Part shown: in pieces, positions 26,665 to 38,061 of the stretch
How the letters are laid out: each line of letters opens with the position of its first letter
Numbering within the stretch: position 1 is the stretch's first letter
NCBI GenBank assembly: GCA_025769875.1
Contig: JAGFNK010000002.1
Coordinates: 310,001-374,000 of the forward strand
Origin: Russula earlei
Lineage: Eukaryota; Basidiomycota; Agaricomycetes; Russulales; Russulaceae
Direction of reading: 5' to 3'
Length of the DNA stretch: 64,000 nucleotides
Position numbers and translations under genes: made by a program
Notes under the pieces: model-generated
Told to the model about the DNA's origin: nothing
What the model saw: the letters and a program-made list of their open reading frames with translations, nothing else
Database searches by the model: none

Positions 26665-29308
26665 CTATATTATCAACTCTTCTACCTGATATAAGCCGAC
26701 GCCCATGGAGGCCCGTTCGTGCGCGAGTTTCCGGCGTCTTTTCCAATCTTCCAGCTGCGCCGGTGGCCGCTGTTTCTCAGAGACCGTCTTTTCTTGCGCT
26801 CTAGCGAAATGCCCTAACGGTCCGCAAAGTGACTGGAGCTCGTCAATGGCACTAAGCTCAGATTGAATATGCGCAGCAAGGCGTCGGAGAAGTTGGTGGG
26901 ACTGTGTGCTCTGGAGTAGCGTCACGAATGTTGCATCGAAGATCGCTCTCAGAAATCCCAAGACCTTAACGGTCGCCATCAATACAGGGTATCCGATAAA
27001 TGGATCCAGACGAACCTCATCAAAGGGAGGAATTTCTACTCTCCCAGAACAAAGGCGCGTTGGAACCACCGCCGAGGGGTCATTCCCAGTTGCATTGCTG
27101 TCGTGAATGAGGCTAACCCCATGTGAGGATAGCATCACCAGCCAGTCATCGAGTATCACCAGTATTGGGAGGACAACTTCCGCGTGATTCAGCTGTCCCC
27201 TTATCGCCATGCGTAGAGCAGCGTCTGATGTGGGATAAGACACGCAAGCGGCCAACACAGATGACAGCGTCGATGTGTCAGAACCCATTGCCTCTGACTG
27301 CCCCCCATATGTATTGGGAGGTGGGCTGTCCTTGAGAGCCGAACGAAGGAGCTTGATCACCTCGGCTTCTGGCAAGTTGGGAACATTCTTAAATGCTAGT
27401 TGGATTGCATGCTGACCAAGGATCAGTACCATATCCCACATGAATAGATAGCCATCGCTCACCCAGTCCTGCTTTTCTGCGAGCAGCCCAAGAAGACTTT
27501 GCGATAGCATGGTCGCAGAAACAACGCGATTTTCTAAGAGATGATGAACAATTTTTGAGGGATACAGGGCGGAGGTCGACTTTGATTGTAGGACAATGTC
27601 CAAGATTTCGCGGACGAATTCATGACCGAATAAGTGGTTACCCTGCTCGACGTTTTGTGAATCGACCGCGACCGCCGAACCCGAACGGTTCCCAAGCCAC
27701 TCAAAAAATGCGGAATCAGCGGCCTCGGGAAGATCTTGCTGAGTCACCATCTTCAGTTTGTCGAGGAGGCCGCGACGGTCAGAGTCTAGTGGCACATTCA
27801 CCTCGAGGCCATCGGACAGGGCTTCGGGCTTGGCGAGCCACTTGGCACTATTTGACGCACGGCCCATGGCATTTGCGATCGTTGACGTTGCGGGAGCCGT
27901 CACCGGAACCACAAGGACGATTGAAAATGTTTTCGGTTTGTCTAGCGGCCCTGAAGAGACCGATAACAATGCTAGAGTGCCCAATGCAGGTATGAGTTCC
28001 AGATGAATGCTGTCTTTCGATAGTCTGGCTGGAATGGAAAAACGCTGGGACGCAAGGACCACTGAATAACGAAGATCCCAGAGCAGTAGTACAAGTTCCT
28101 GCGACTGTATCACGCCGCCACAGAGAAGAACAAGGGAGGTCCCTAGAGGAAGCAATGACACAGATCTCGAACTATGTTGAATCGCAGCGGCATCGGAGTT
28201 GTTTCCGATGAACGTTAAACCAGCAAGTCTCAAGGGTGGAGAAACCGACAGAAGTGATAACGAGCTGGGGGTTGTCACAGCTAACTGGAACGATCTCCAC
28301 TGACCGTCACTTTCTAATCGCAACGCATTGATACCTCATAAGAACAGACGAGGCACAAACTCACGAAGACAGCTGATATAACCTGAAGCACTGCACGACG
28401 CTTCTACGACTGACTGCAAACACGTCAGAGAATTCTTGCGTGAGTGACTTGTTACTCACCGCATCGACGGCAGTCGATTCATCCAGGACGGTCTCGATTC
28501 GGTCCTCGTGAATAGATAGTAAGCATACTTGAAATACGCTCGGCGAAGAAAAGAGTAGGACGAGAGTGGCCAACGGAGCCACAGGTTGCGCGTGAAGAAA
28601 TGTGGCAGAAGCTTTCGGAAACATGTAGGACGCCAACAACGGCAAATTGACGTGCGACTTCCACTCTCCTCTCTGTGTGGCGAGGTCGACGTCCATGACA
28701 GATACGTCGCCGCCTGGGGAGAGAAAGACGACACAATCAGGGAGGTCCTCAGATGCATAGATTCGTGATACCCTTTGTGAGACCTTGACATTAGTGCTAG
28801 ATCAGAGAATTGTTCAAAGGGAAAGGGACTGGAAGCGCACTGTGATAGAGGATTTTTTCCCTTGAGCTCTCTCAGATGTCTGCTTGTCATCCCACATCCA
28901 AATCGTTCGCCCAGCGTCTTCACTTCTCACTCCGGGAGACTGTTCAATTGCAGCATATATCCTCCGCGATCTCGCGCCGTTCTCCTCTATCATGCGTGAC
29001 ACCGAAGGACAAGCAAACGTTGTGGATGGACCGAGCGTAAAAGAACCAACGACATGCAGGTCTGATACCTTGGTGAAAATTGAGGGTTCATATGTGTGTG
29101 TGCTGAGAGGCTGAGAAGCTCTTACGTCGATGACATGCACGCCGTCCCCATGTACGGCAACTGTGGCAAGGCCATCCTTTGCCTTCCGAGCCGAACCGCT
29201 TGACCGTTCATGGGTCACGTATACGCCTCGACGTGAAGCAATAGGCAAATCTCCCAGATTGTTCTCATAGTTGGAGAGCAAGAAAGGTTCGCCGATTGCT
29301 GCAACCAT
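26665..29308 (-). CDS. NOL11/Utp8-like nucleolar protein
   Basis: Starts MVAAIGEPFLLSNYENNLGD at 29308. The N-terminal half has beta-propeller-like strands, such as HGDGVHVIDV, RTIWMWDD, DCVVFLSPGGDVSVMDVD and SATFLHAQPVAPLATLVLLF. A long helical C-terminal half is carried on one 1.6-kb exon, with GHEFVREILDIVLQSK and LSQSLLGLLAEKQDW. The end is the helical pair SHQLLRRLAAHIQSELSAID plus ELQSLCGPLG and a basic tail. This architecture and the last helical block resemble human NOL11 and yeast Utp8, which belong to the t-UTP part of the small-subunit processome needed for pre-rRNA transcription and 18S maturation. The match is by overall pattern, not by a diagnostic motif, so a profile search should confirm it. 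Confidence 0.55.
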
Positions 29309-30006
29309 CTATCGGATCGGCCCAAGGCCTCAACAGGAGTCGCTTTCAGAAGAAAAAAACGTCACGTGCAATCACTTATACACGTGACTGGAGTCGTGGG
29401 ATCACCATCTATTAATGGGAGGGACCGAACAAGGATAAAATAATTATCTGACTGCGATTTCGCGATTAGCCATGAAGGATATTCCTCCAATCTACGGACA
29501 CCCCCATCGTACAAAGGTGGGCCCGGGCCTCGACTGGGGGATGGATTATCCTTCCTGAAGCCCGCTCGCGCCTGCCAATGGGGACTCGGAGTAGCTTTTT
29601 ACGTCCGTCCCTGCCAGTATGACGACGCCGACATCGACCCGTCTTCTGAGTCCTGGTCCCACAATGAAATGGCACCCGAGTTCATGGGAAGGGAACCCTC
29701 TTCAAACCTGCATCATTCCCATACAACCCTGCGACGCGCACAAGGCCTGCATTAATTGATACGCCTCTTGCCGGAAGGGAAGAGTCTCAGCCGCTACAGG
29801 CTTCATGAATGACGTTCATTGCAGCGGCCTGATTCACTTCTTGATAATAGGGAGGAGTGTGTAGATAGTCGGATATCAAGCCGAGTCTCCGTTGAGATAT
29901 CCATGGGTGTCTCATTTCCTACCTAAATTAATGTAATGTAGGTAGCCAAGGAACGACAGCAGGGTTAGGGTTGAAATGACTTACCGGGGAACCGAGATGG
30001 CAGAGT
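29309..30006. other. intergenic; weak candidate small gene on the plus strand
   Basis: About 700 bases. An ATG at 29473 starts MKDIPPIYGHPHRTK. Removing a possible 44-base GT-AG intron would give about 80 residues ending RRAQGLH. Nothing supports it beyond open frame, so I list it only as a possibility. A TAATGTAGGTAG-type AT-rich block near 29930 may be terminator sequence for the gene on the right, which ends at 30007. Confidence 0.25.
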
Positions 30007-31203
30007 TTATACCCCCAGACGGCGCATGGCTCGTATATTATCCAAAGAATACTCTATTGCATTTGACGCTATCGAGGCGTTGTCGGATCTTGCGCGAAGA
30101 ATGGGATATAGCTGCGCCAAGGTACGATGAATGCGGTCGGCCTCATTCGACCACGAGTCGGTCTCTATGCGAAGGGACTCGATTCTCGACACTTCTTCGC
30201 TTAGGCGAGCTAAAAACAAAGGTCGAGGACCCCATTTACAGGAAGGACAGACTATTACCTACCTTTGAGATTCTGCCCTTCTTCCAGTGGCGAGTCGGTG
30301 GGTTCTTGTGATAGACGAGCCACGAACTGCGTCAACTCGGACTGCAGTTTGAGCCACGACTCTTCGTGCTCCAGATATCTACGCACGAACAGAAACAAGT
30401 GGGCGTCTGGACCCGACTATACCGGGAGCACCTAAGGTCGACGGCAGTGACGCATGGACCGGACGCAGGGGCGTACGTTTACGAGATCATCCAAAAATGC
30501 GACGAGCTCCTCCGCATCCGCTCGGGAGGTGCCAGCATCGTTGGAGATGGTCTCCGCGAGAACCTTATGGCTGTCCTAGGAAAGTCAGGGACGAGGAATG
30601 TAGGACCATCATGGAGCGATGAACGAACCTGGGCGCCCTTTTGAACAAGGGACAGGCTGCCTTGTAAATTCGACTGCATGAAGAGCCACGATTGCACCTG
30701 CGCTGCTACTTGAAGCGTGTCGCAGGACGGCTCTGGAGGCACGGGGCTGCTCCCAGCGTTGCGGGTGTGGGATGGCCGAGTGGTAGGCGCCTCGGTCTGG
30801 GAAGAATGGTGGGCATGCGATTGACCTCCGGCTCTGCTTCCTACGCGAGACGTCGTCACGGACACTGTCGGTTCTCCCTTGGACAATGGTTCCTCATCCA
30901 AAGTCGGTTGAGACTCGTTTGAGAGGGCGGTGGGGGCGGAAGGAGCGCGTGGTTGAGGAGGGACGTGTCTAACCGAAGGTCTCGTCCGCTTGGGCGCTGC
31001 CAAGCTTGCCGCTCTCTGAGCGGTAGAGGCGGTGGGCTGAAGATATGAAGGAGCTTTTGCTGATGCAAATGATGAGATGTCGAGAAAGAGTTTTACGAGT
31101 ATTGACTCACCATTGAGAGCCATTCGGTCGTTCGGACCAAAGTGGGAAGCACGGGAAGGGAAGGGACGACGATCGGGCGCCTGGATGGGGCGTGGGCAGA
31201 CAT
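30007..31203 (-). CDS. coiled-coil protein of unknown function
   Basis: Begins MSAHAPSRRPIVVPSLPVLP at 31203. A Pro/Ser/Thr-rich disordered N-terminal half (KRTRPSVRHVPPQPRAPSAP and onward) is followed by a helical half: VQSWLFMQSNLQGSLSLVQK, TISNDAGTSRADAEELVAFL, RRYLEHEESWLKLQSELTQF and LSEEVSRIESLRIETDSWSN. It ends YSLDNIRAMRRLGV and TAA at 30007-30009. Four introns (donors after the codons for LSM, KGAQ, LDDL and NLK) keep one frame open, which supports the model. Total is about 310 residues. It resembles small kinetochore or microtubule-adaptor subunits only in layout. I do not recognise the family. Confidence 0.6.
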
Positions 31204-31289
31204 GATTGGTAGTACACACACGCGTACTGATACAAGGTAGCTCGGTCCCCAAAGCAGCCCTGCTCAGCGTCTCGAGCAACCCCCACGGC
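31204..31289. promoter_or_regulatory. 86-base divergent promoter
   Basis: Separates the ATG of the coiled-coil orphan (minus) from that of the acyltransferase (plus). Both transcripts must start within or very near this stretch. No TATA element is visible. Confidence 0.45.
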
Positions 31290-32496
31290 ATGTCCTTCGT
31301 TTCACTCATCGTGAAGCCCTTGGCCTATCTTGGCCTGCCTGCCTACCTCATCCACCGTCTGTCGCAGACATCGCCCCTCGTCAGATATTATGTCCGCGTC
31401 ATTTCCTACGTGTGCAGCCTCGGTTTTTGCTCCGCGGTGGGCTTTTGCGCCGCGCTCCCGCTTTCCCTTGTAGGAAGGCGATATGATGTCAACTTTGTCG
31501 TCGCCCGCACATTCTACGCCATCTTCAGTCGACTGTCCGGCATACAGGTCGTAGTGGACGGCGAGGAGCATCTCCAGGTGCGCCCTTGCGTGTTCCTGGG
31601 GAATCACCAAACCATGCTCGACGTTCTTTACCTCGGAAGGTGCGTTGCGAGTCCTCCCTTTCCCCCCCCCCCCCCCCTCAAAAGCTCTGATCGCGTGGGT
31701 GGGTAGCATGTTCCCCGTGGCGACTCGGATGATGGCGAAGACGTCGCTCAAGTATGTGCCGATCTTTGGGCAATTCATGCAGGCGGCAGGGGCCGTCTTC
31801 ATAGATCGAGGCAATAATGCGGTCGCCGTGCGCTCGCTCCAGGCTGCCGGAGACGACATCAAGAGATGTCACACCTCGATATGGGTCTTCCCGGAAGGAA
31901 CACGTACCTCGCGCCCGTATCATGACATGCGGCCCTTCAAGAAGGGCGCCTTCCACCTCGCCATTCAGGCTGGCCTCCCAATCGTCCCCGTGGTCGCCGA
32001 GAACTACTGGAACATATACCACAAGGGCCATTGCAACCCTGGCACTTTCCGGGTGAGAGGTGCGTCTGCATCTCCTCAGCCGCATATGTGTCTCGCTCTT
32101 CTGATGATGAGAAATGATCAGTGCTCCCGCCTGTCTCGACAGGAAGGTTTAACGACAGCCGACGTCGGCGATCTCGCCACTCGCGTTCGCGAGCAGATGC
32201 TTCAAGTGTTGCGGGAGATATCGGATCCAAACGCGCCCCCAACCCCCGCCACACCTTCCGAGGCATTTTCGATGTCGAAATCGGAGAAGGACATTTCAGT
32301 TGGGGTACAATCAACGCCCGAGGAAACGATCGCCCTTCCTTCCACTCGCGATGTGGCAGTGTCACAGCCCCGGGATGTTATCAATGAGAGACCAGCGACG
32401 CCGCAGTCAGAAGTGACGTCGGAGGGAAGTGTCCGACGAAGTGAGAATGACACCGAGGAAGAGGAAGGGATGGTTTTGGTTGGGCGGCCTCGGTAG
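31290..32496 (+). CDS. 1-acyl-sn-glycerol-3-phosphate acyltransferase (LPA acyltransferase)
   Basis: Makes phosphatidic acid from lysophosphatidic acid in the ER or lipid droplets (PlsC family, Slc1/AGPAT type). The N-terminus starts MSFVSLIVKPLAYLGLPAYL with two hydrophobic segments. The acyltransferase motif I is FLGNHQTMLDVLYLG (H-X4-D), followed by RMMAKTSLKYVPIFGQFMQA, the substrate-binding motif WVFPEGTRTS (EGTR) and GLPIVPVVAENYW. A Ser/Glu-rich tail of about 100 residues ends EEEEGMVLVGRPR and TAG at 32494-32496. Two introns are seen. The first contains a run of 16 C at 31662-31677 just before its acceptor region. Confidence 0.92.
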
Positions 32497-33945
32497 TTGC
32501 AAGATATTCTCAGGCTGATTAGGATGTCATCACGCTGAGGGCCGCATTCGTCCTTCATTCTTATGTTGTTGGTTTCCGGGACTATAATACCGCGCCTCTT
32601 ATCTTAAGGCTTAAGGTTTTGGGGGGTGTCTCGCTCAGGAACTGCTCTATCTAGGCTATGCACCTAGCGCAATCGGGGCCCTGCGTGCTCGTAGAGGAGA
32701 CTTTGTTGTTTGATCAACACGACAGATGACCTACCTCGTCTTCAAAGGACGAAGTTTAAGCATCGTACTGATGCCCAAATTTGGTCGTTATGCCATGCGG
32801 CCAGGTAGCGCGGTGCCAATCCATCGGGGGGCAGAAAGATAGGATCCTGGGGGATTTGAAAATCGTCGAGGTGAGGGTCAATTCGCACGTTCCTTGGCCG
32901 AATCCGTAAACTGTCCCATATGTTGGGTGCTAGCGATGGAGCCTAGATCGCCCTGGATCGGGTTGGCTCCTTGGTCTGAACTCTGCTTCTTCACCCCCAA
33001 CGCCATCACCCTCTCTCTGTTTGCATTCGTCCGCGGAGAAGATCGTGGAGTTCCGGAGGATCTTTTTGAATATCATACATTCGGAGAACTTTGATCCTTG
33101 CCACGGGCGAGGGGCTTACGACGCGTTCTCCTCGGAGTATGACGAGTTTCCGACCAACGTGCGTGCTCAAGCTTCAGCGGCGTTCGAACACGCGTAGGGT
33201 CATCAGCAACGCACGGCATGGCGCGGCGCGGCGCTACGTCGAATTACTCACCTGAAAGGCCCAATCCGATGAGATCGAGATCGTCCGGATAAAAAGCTCC
33301 GCATCTGGGCCAGATCTGCAGCGCAAAAGAAGGGTAAATAAATAAAGGCCACAAGAGCCATTTAGCTCATCTGACTTTCCTTGCGGGCACCCTCGTGACT
33401 GAAATTTCAGTCGAGTACCGCCCGAGATGAAGCCAAATTATATATATATATTTTTTCTCGTCGTCTGATGAGGCGGAAGACCGGGGATGGACAGCTAAGC
33501 GATATTCAGGCACTGGGGGGGCATTGCTTATTACGCGGAGTTGTAGTGATTTTATAGGTTACAGTTTTCGACAACAACAACGTGCCGAGAGGGGCGGATG
33601 TTACCGGAGTAGGGACGATAAGCCCTCCGTGGTCCCGCAAGAGGGAACGGGATTGAAATGTGCGCGATGTGTCCTTCTCATTGGCGGACTGCACATCCCC
33701 GGCACAAAACGTTCGAGGACAACCATCCACGTTGGTGATACGTAAGCCTCATCTGCTTTGCCTCCCCGGAAAACCCCATCGCCTGGCCATCGCATCCACC
33801 TCCCACACTCACCCGCATATAAACCCATCATCTCCTCGCTGCCACCTCTCATCGTCGCTTAACTTGCCTCCACTCTCCTCATTAACCCCATTACGTCAAT
33901 AACAAAATACTTGACCCTATATTTTTTTTCCCTCCTTGTCGTGTC
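32497..33945. other. 1.45 kb without a supported gene; one candidate exon
   Basis: The best coding-like piece is on the plus strand at about 33042-33160. After a possible acceptor it reads KIVEFRRIFLNIIHSENFDP and onward to SSEYDEFPTN, ending at a GTGCGT donor. Another plus frame at 32936-33094 (MEPRSPWIGLAPWSELCFFT) overlaps it in a different phase. I could not build a complete model or recognise a family. The stretch 33440-33452 is a short (TA)n run and T-rich. The last 300 bases hold pyrimidine-rich promoter-like sequence (CTCCACCTCCC, CCTCCTTGTC) before the phosphodiesterase start. Confidence 0.3.
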
Positions 33946-35417
33946 ATGTCTTCAACCAGGAACAGTCCTCGCATGCTGCCAGGTAATCCCATCTTGTCCC
34001 TCGTGTCCCCGCATGCGCTGAGTGCAGATCCCCCGATGCTAGAGTGTTGGGGCCACCGTGGTGTAGGCCACTGTTGTGCCCTCAGCATCGTCTAGCGCTT
34101 CTAATGTTGTACAATCAGGCTTCCGCAGCATTTCCAGAGAATACTTTGGCCAGTTTCGAGTCAGCTATCCGCGATGGTGCAGAGGGGATTGAGAGCGGTA
34201 TTTCATGCCGTGGCTAGACCGTCTGTGTTCCGTAACCGCTTCGGCAGACGTCCACGTCTCTCGGGACGGCGTCGTTGTCATGTTCCATGACCCGAGTAAG
34301 TGCTGACAACAAAGCTGCTCGTGTCCTTGATCCGAGTTGCCCTCTTATGGCAGGTTTAGAACGGACCACGGATTCAAAGGGTATGCTAATTGTTCTTGAC
34401 CTAGAACCAATACCGTTTTTGACTCCACAATAGGACTGATTCGAGAAAGGGAATGGTATGGACCAAAGGGCATGATGCACGTCCGGACCATCAAGGAGCC
34501 CAAACAACCCATTCCTACATTTAAAGAGACACTGGATCTGTTAATGAAGGTTAGCGTAGCATGACGGACGACTGCATTCGCCCCCTTACCAATGTTCCTC
34601 CACGAGCAGCCGGAAAATCAACACGTCAAATTTAACATTGACGTAAAGGTGTACAATGAACCAGAGCAGATTTTCTCCCTGATGGACAGAATTATTTCCT
34701 CATACCCAGAATGGGAGACCCGGCTGGCGCCACGGATCATCCTAGGACTTTGGCATCCACGCTTCCTCAGCGCAGCCAAGGTGCATCTCCCATATTGCCA
34801 GCGGTCGCATATCGGTGCTTCCCCAGACATTGCGCGAAGGTACTTCTGGGATGCTTGTGATGCGTTCTCTATGTGGTTCCCCAGTCTCGCAACTGCCGAT
34901 GGTGAAAGGCCAGGGCTTTCAGACTTTGGAGGTGATGATTTTCTGACGGTATACATGTTAGATTCCGGCAGGCGTGCAAGAGGGCTGGGAAGAAACTAAT
35001 GGTATGGACGGTGAATAATCCTGCCGAAATGATGGAGGTGGGCATGCGTGTTCGCACACGTTCGTCTCTAAGAGCGCTGAGGCGTTTGTTATCAGGCCGT
35101 TCGGTGGGGTGTTGATGCCATCTTGACGGATGTGACGAGCACGTGGCTGGATTTGAGAGCGGCCCTCGATGGTACGTTCTTTATCGGGGACGTGCGTGGG
35201 ACGGGAACTGATAATCTGATTGGGATTAGGTGATTACGACAAAGTCGGTGCACAGTATACACGATTGTTTCTATGGACCGGACCTTTGTATTACGCCGCG
35301 GTTCAGTACGGGTTTCTGCTCTTGGGAAAGCGCCAGTTGGAGAGGGTCGCTGGCTCGTTTGACATAGCTGAGAGCGAGGCGAATATGCAGGCAGCGGTGG
35401 TCCGTGTGCGCGCTTGA
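33946..35417 (+). CDS. glycerophosphodiester phosphodiesterase, Pgc1-like
   Basis: GDPD TIM-barrel enzyme. It starts MSSTRNSPRMLP. Splicing at 33982 and at GGT|GTAGGC gives the active-site segment ECWGHRGASAAFPENTLASF with the catalytic histidine and HRG/EN signature. GAEGIESDVHVSRDGVVVMF and HD then supply the metal-binding Glu/Asp and the second histidine. Further blocks are FNIDVKVYN, PRIILGLWHPRFLSAAKVHL, AGKKLMVWTVNNPAEMMEAV and RWGVDAILTD. A hydrophobic C-terminal helix (GPLYYAAVQYGFLLLG) resembles the tail anchor of yeast Pgc1, a phosphatidylglycerol phospholipase C of lipid droplets and mitochondria. Total is about 330 residues. The exact lipid substrate is inference. Confidence 0.87.
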
Positions 35418-35539
35418 GGGAGCAGAACTAAATAGAGTAAACCTTGTGGTGGTGGTGTTGTGTTGAAAGAGGGCGATGCGGCTCCCACGTGTGTGCGAGT
35501 TGTTGTTATCAACGCGACTTGTTCAGTTGCCATCATCTC

Positions 35540-37489
35540 ATGGACACTAAGCCTCCTCTCTCCCCTCGTAATCGTTTTCACAGGAAACGCCTCTCCGTCA
35601 CTCGCCTCTCTACCGACACGACAGCTACCCTCCCAGCTTATCCACCCACCGAAAATGCCCCTGATGATCGCCCTCCAGACTATCCAGAGAGCGCTAACGA
35701 AGCCGACGCTGACACAGACCGTTCCACGTCCGACGACACCCTCCATCCACTCACCTCACCCCGTCCCCGCCGACTACACCCACATCGGAGACGCCACATC
35801 CCTTCCCCAATCATCCTACCCCCAACCCCGACAGACCCCTACCTGGACTCCTTGCTCGCCCGCAGCGTGCATGCCCTCGAAATGTCCAACGCTCTGCTCC
35901 AGTCCTCCATCACCACGCACTCATCACTCTCCGCGGTCCTAGCGGCCGACTCTCCTGTCGTCGAGAGCTCGTTGGAGGCAAGAGCACGCATCTTGTCTTT
36001 GCGAATCGGCGGCAGTGCGGGTGCCCACGCTAACTGGTTGGACGACCTCACAGTCATCTCCGAGCATATCGCGACAGATTCGCGGCCGGACGCTCTCGGC
36101 CTCAATCTCGGCCACGACGATCCCATAAGCAGGAGCCTCCCAGTCGGCCCATCCCCCCTACGGCTTCGTGCGCGTCGTCACCATCGCAATCATTCGTCCG
36201 CCGACCTGCGTCAAATCAATTCTGAAGCGGACCACCCAGATGAGCCCCATCTATGTCTTTCAAACTGGCCCCGTAGTCGTCTCATCGCCCCAGCGCCGCG
36301 GGCCATAACACAGTACGTCGAGTCTAACGCTGACCCCGAAACGATTCTCCTCCCATCTACCCTCGGTCTACGCTCGTCATCTTCTGCTCATTTGCCATTC
36401 GGGAGTCGCTCTCCGCCACCTCTGTCTCCTCCCTCCTCGTCCCAATCTACATCAGCCGAACCTCTAACCGTAGCGTCAACGCTACTTTCTTCTTTCCTAA
36501 TGCGCCGCCCGTCGACAAGCTCGACCACTTTACACCCTTCACCTAGCTCTCATTCTAAGCATCGTCCAAGGGCTTCCACAGACCCAGCCGCGTGCTCCTC
36601 ACACACATCTAGTCCCACGTCTTCATCACGTACTCACTCTCAATTTTCCAATCCCATCCGCTCACGTGGAAGCAAGCGCCCGGTGACGCCACCGCTCACC
36701 CTTCCTGTACTCGTGCTTCCAACGCGTCCATTAACTCCGCCAACTGAGGACCCGTCTCTTTCGTCACTCTCTTCCACATCTTCCTCTAATCCCTCGTCAT
36801 CAGACCCCCATCCAAATCCCGTCCTTAGCGTTCAGGCACTGCGCAAAATTTTAGACGACCAACCGACCGCATCATCCATGTCGCGTGTACCATCCGATGC
36901 ATCGCGCCGTCCGGCTTTCCTCCCTCGAACACCCTTGCCCGCCCCAACGCTCGGGACGTCTACCGCGACTGCCAGCGTGTCACGTCTGTTTTCCAAACCC
37001 GTGCACATGCACTCCGGATCGTCCAGTCGAGAGCCGCGCCCGTCTGCGCTCAAAGGCGGTTCGCGCACCCCGCAGAGTCCCGCAGAGTCCGAAGGGTTTC
37101 TCTCTCCCGCTCGCAGCACAGGTGCCGCCGGGGGCAGCTCGGCATCGAGCGTCCGCTCGACGCCAAAACGCATCTCGTTCGCCGACCTGCCCGAGCCGTA
37201 CGGGAGCGAACGGGGCGGAGGTTCAGGGCGAGGGTTTGAGAAACGAGGCGCGAGAAGGGGAAAGAAGCGGAGCGGGAGGTCCAAGGGCAAGGGCAAGTCG
37301 AGTGCTGATGGGGAAGACGAGAGTGACGAGGACGACGGGAAGGCGTGGTGGGCGAGACTTTTGATGGGTTCTGCGCACGCTCGTGCTTCGTCCCTCGGTC
37401 GACCCGAGGATCGCATCGAGGCCCGCATAGCCAGGGGGCTCGGCAGCCGCGGGGGCTTTGGCGGAGGGATGGAGGATTGGGCCGTTTAG
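35540..37489 (+). CDS. Ser/Pro/Arg-rich disordered protein, intronless
   Basis: A single uninterrupted frame from ATG 35540 (MDTKPPLSPRNRFHRKRLSV) to TAG 37487-37489, 649 residues, in a window where nearly all genes have many introns. Composition is dominated by Ser, Pro, Arg and Thr, with one helical, more ordered stretch (LDSLLARSVHALEMSNALLQ and the following 90 residues). A conserved-looking C-terminus follows: TPKRISFADLPEPYGSER, a Gly/Arg/Lys block, acidic EDESDEDD, then KAWWARLLMGSA and a final GGMEDWAV. No enzyme domain is seen. The RISFADLPE and WW...G blocks suggest short binding motifs conserved among basidiomycetes. The function is unknown. Confidence 0.65.
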   Translation: MDTKPPLSPRNRFHRKRLSVTRLSTDTTATLPAYPPTENAPDDRPPDYPESANEADADTDRSTSDDTLHPLTSPRPRRLHPHRRRHIPSPIILPPTPTDPYLDSLLARSVHALEMSNALLQSSITTHSSLSAVLAADSPVVESSLEARARILSLRIGGSAGAHANWLDDLTVISEHIATDSRPDALGLNLGHDDPISRSLPVGPSPLRLRARRHHRNHSSADLRQINSEADHPDEPHLCLSNWPRSRLIAPAPRAITQYVESNADPETILLPSTLGLRSSSSAHLPFGSRSPPPLSPPSSSQSTSAEPLTVASTLLSSFLMRRPSTSSTTLHPSPSSHSKHRPRASTDPAACSSHTSSPTSSSRTHSQFSNPIRSRGSKRPVTPPLTLPVLVLPTRPLTPPTEDPSLSSLSSTSSSNPSSSDPHPNPVLSVQALRKILDDQPTASSMSRVPSDASRRPAFLPRTPLPAPTLGTSTATASVSRLFSKPVHMHSGSSSREPRPSALKGGSRTPQSPAESEGFLSPARSTGAAGGSSASSVRSTPKRISFADLPEPYGSERGGGSGRGFEKRGARRGKKRSGRSKGKGKSSADGEDESDEDDGKAWWARLLMGSAHARASSLGRPEDRIEARIARGLGSRGGFGGGMEDWAV

Positions 37490-38061
37490 TTCTTTGCCCT
37501 GGATGTCCATTACGTGTTCGGGCTGTCCTCGTGGGTGAGTGTCGTGGAGATCCTGCCTTGTTTCTGAGGTTGTCACTCGATTCATCCCTGCTACAGTACA
37601 CGCGCTCCGCTGGCCATGGGAAAACATAGGAAAGCGCTTACGTCCTACATCACTTTTCTGGCCCCTGTCTGGCTTCTTTGTCCCATTCTCTTGGTGCGAA
37701 CCCTCCCGATGGAGATGGCTGCCGTATATTCCAGGCCGTCGCAACCCCCATGATGCCTTTTTTTTTTTTCAACTCACGATACCTCATGAATGACGATCGG
37801 TGTATTACTTCATGACTGATGTACGGGGTGGAGAAACGTGTTTTTTGAACAAACCACTTTTATATTCTGATCTGCAGGTCGCATAGTAGCTCTTGTATTA
37901 TAAAATTACAGACAACATCGGAGGTGCCAATGGAGACAGACGGTAGATTTAACGGAATGTGGAGCCCCGGAAGAAGACAGTGATGGGGTTTAGCGAGTAG
38001 AACGAGCCTTCGTGATATACAATGAGGTATGCAGGGTCATGGGTTGAAAACGAACCTTTGC
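37490..38061. other. convergent intergenic region
   Basis: The 3' ends of the disordered protein (+) and the tail-anchored orphan (-) face each other here. There is a T run near 37758-37770 and AT-rich sequence at 37855-37905, suitable for 3' end formation. No coding frame is credible, although the minus-strand frame to 37949 could be a final exon of the neighbour. Confidence 0.35.

Noticed and set aside
30768..30800. Plus-strand GGATGGCCGAGTGGTAGGCGCC, very like the 5' half of a tRNA-Leu/Ser gene
   Set aside because: No matching acceptor 3' half, anticodon arm or GGTTCGAATCC T-arm follows, and the bases are explained as the antisense of a coding exon on the minus strand.
36832..37601. Minus-strand frames opposite the disordered intronless protein
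   Set aside because: Antisense openings of a Ser/Arg/Pro-rich GC-rich gene; no features of their own.
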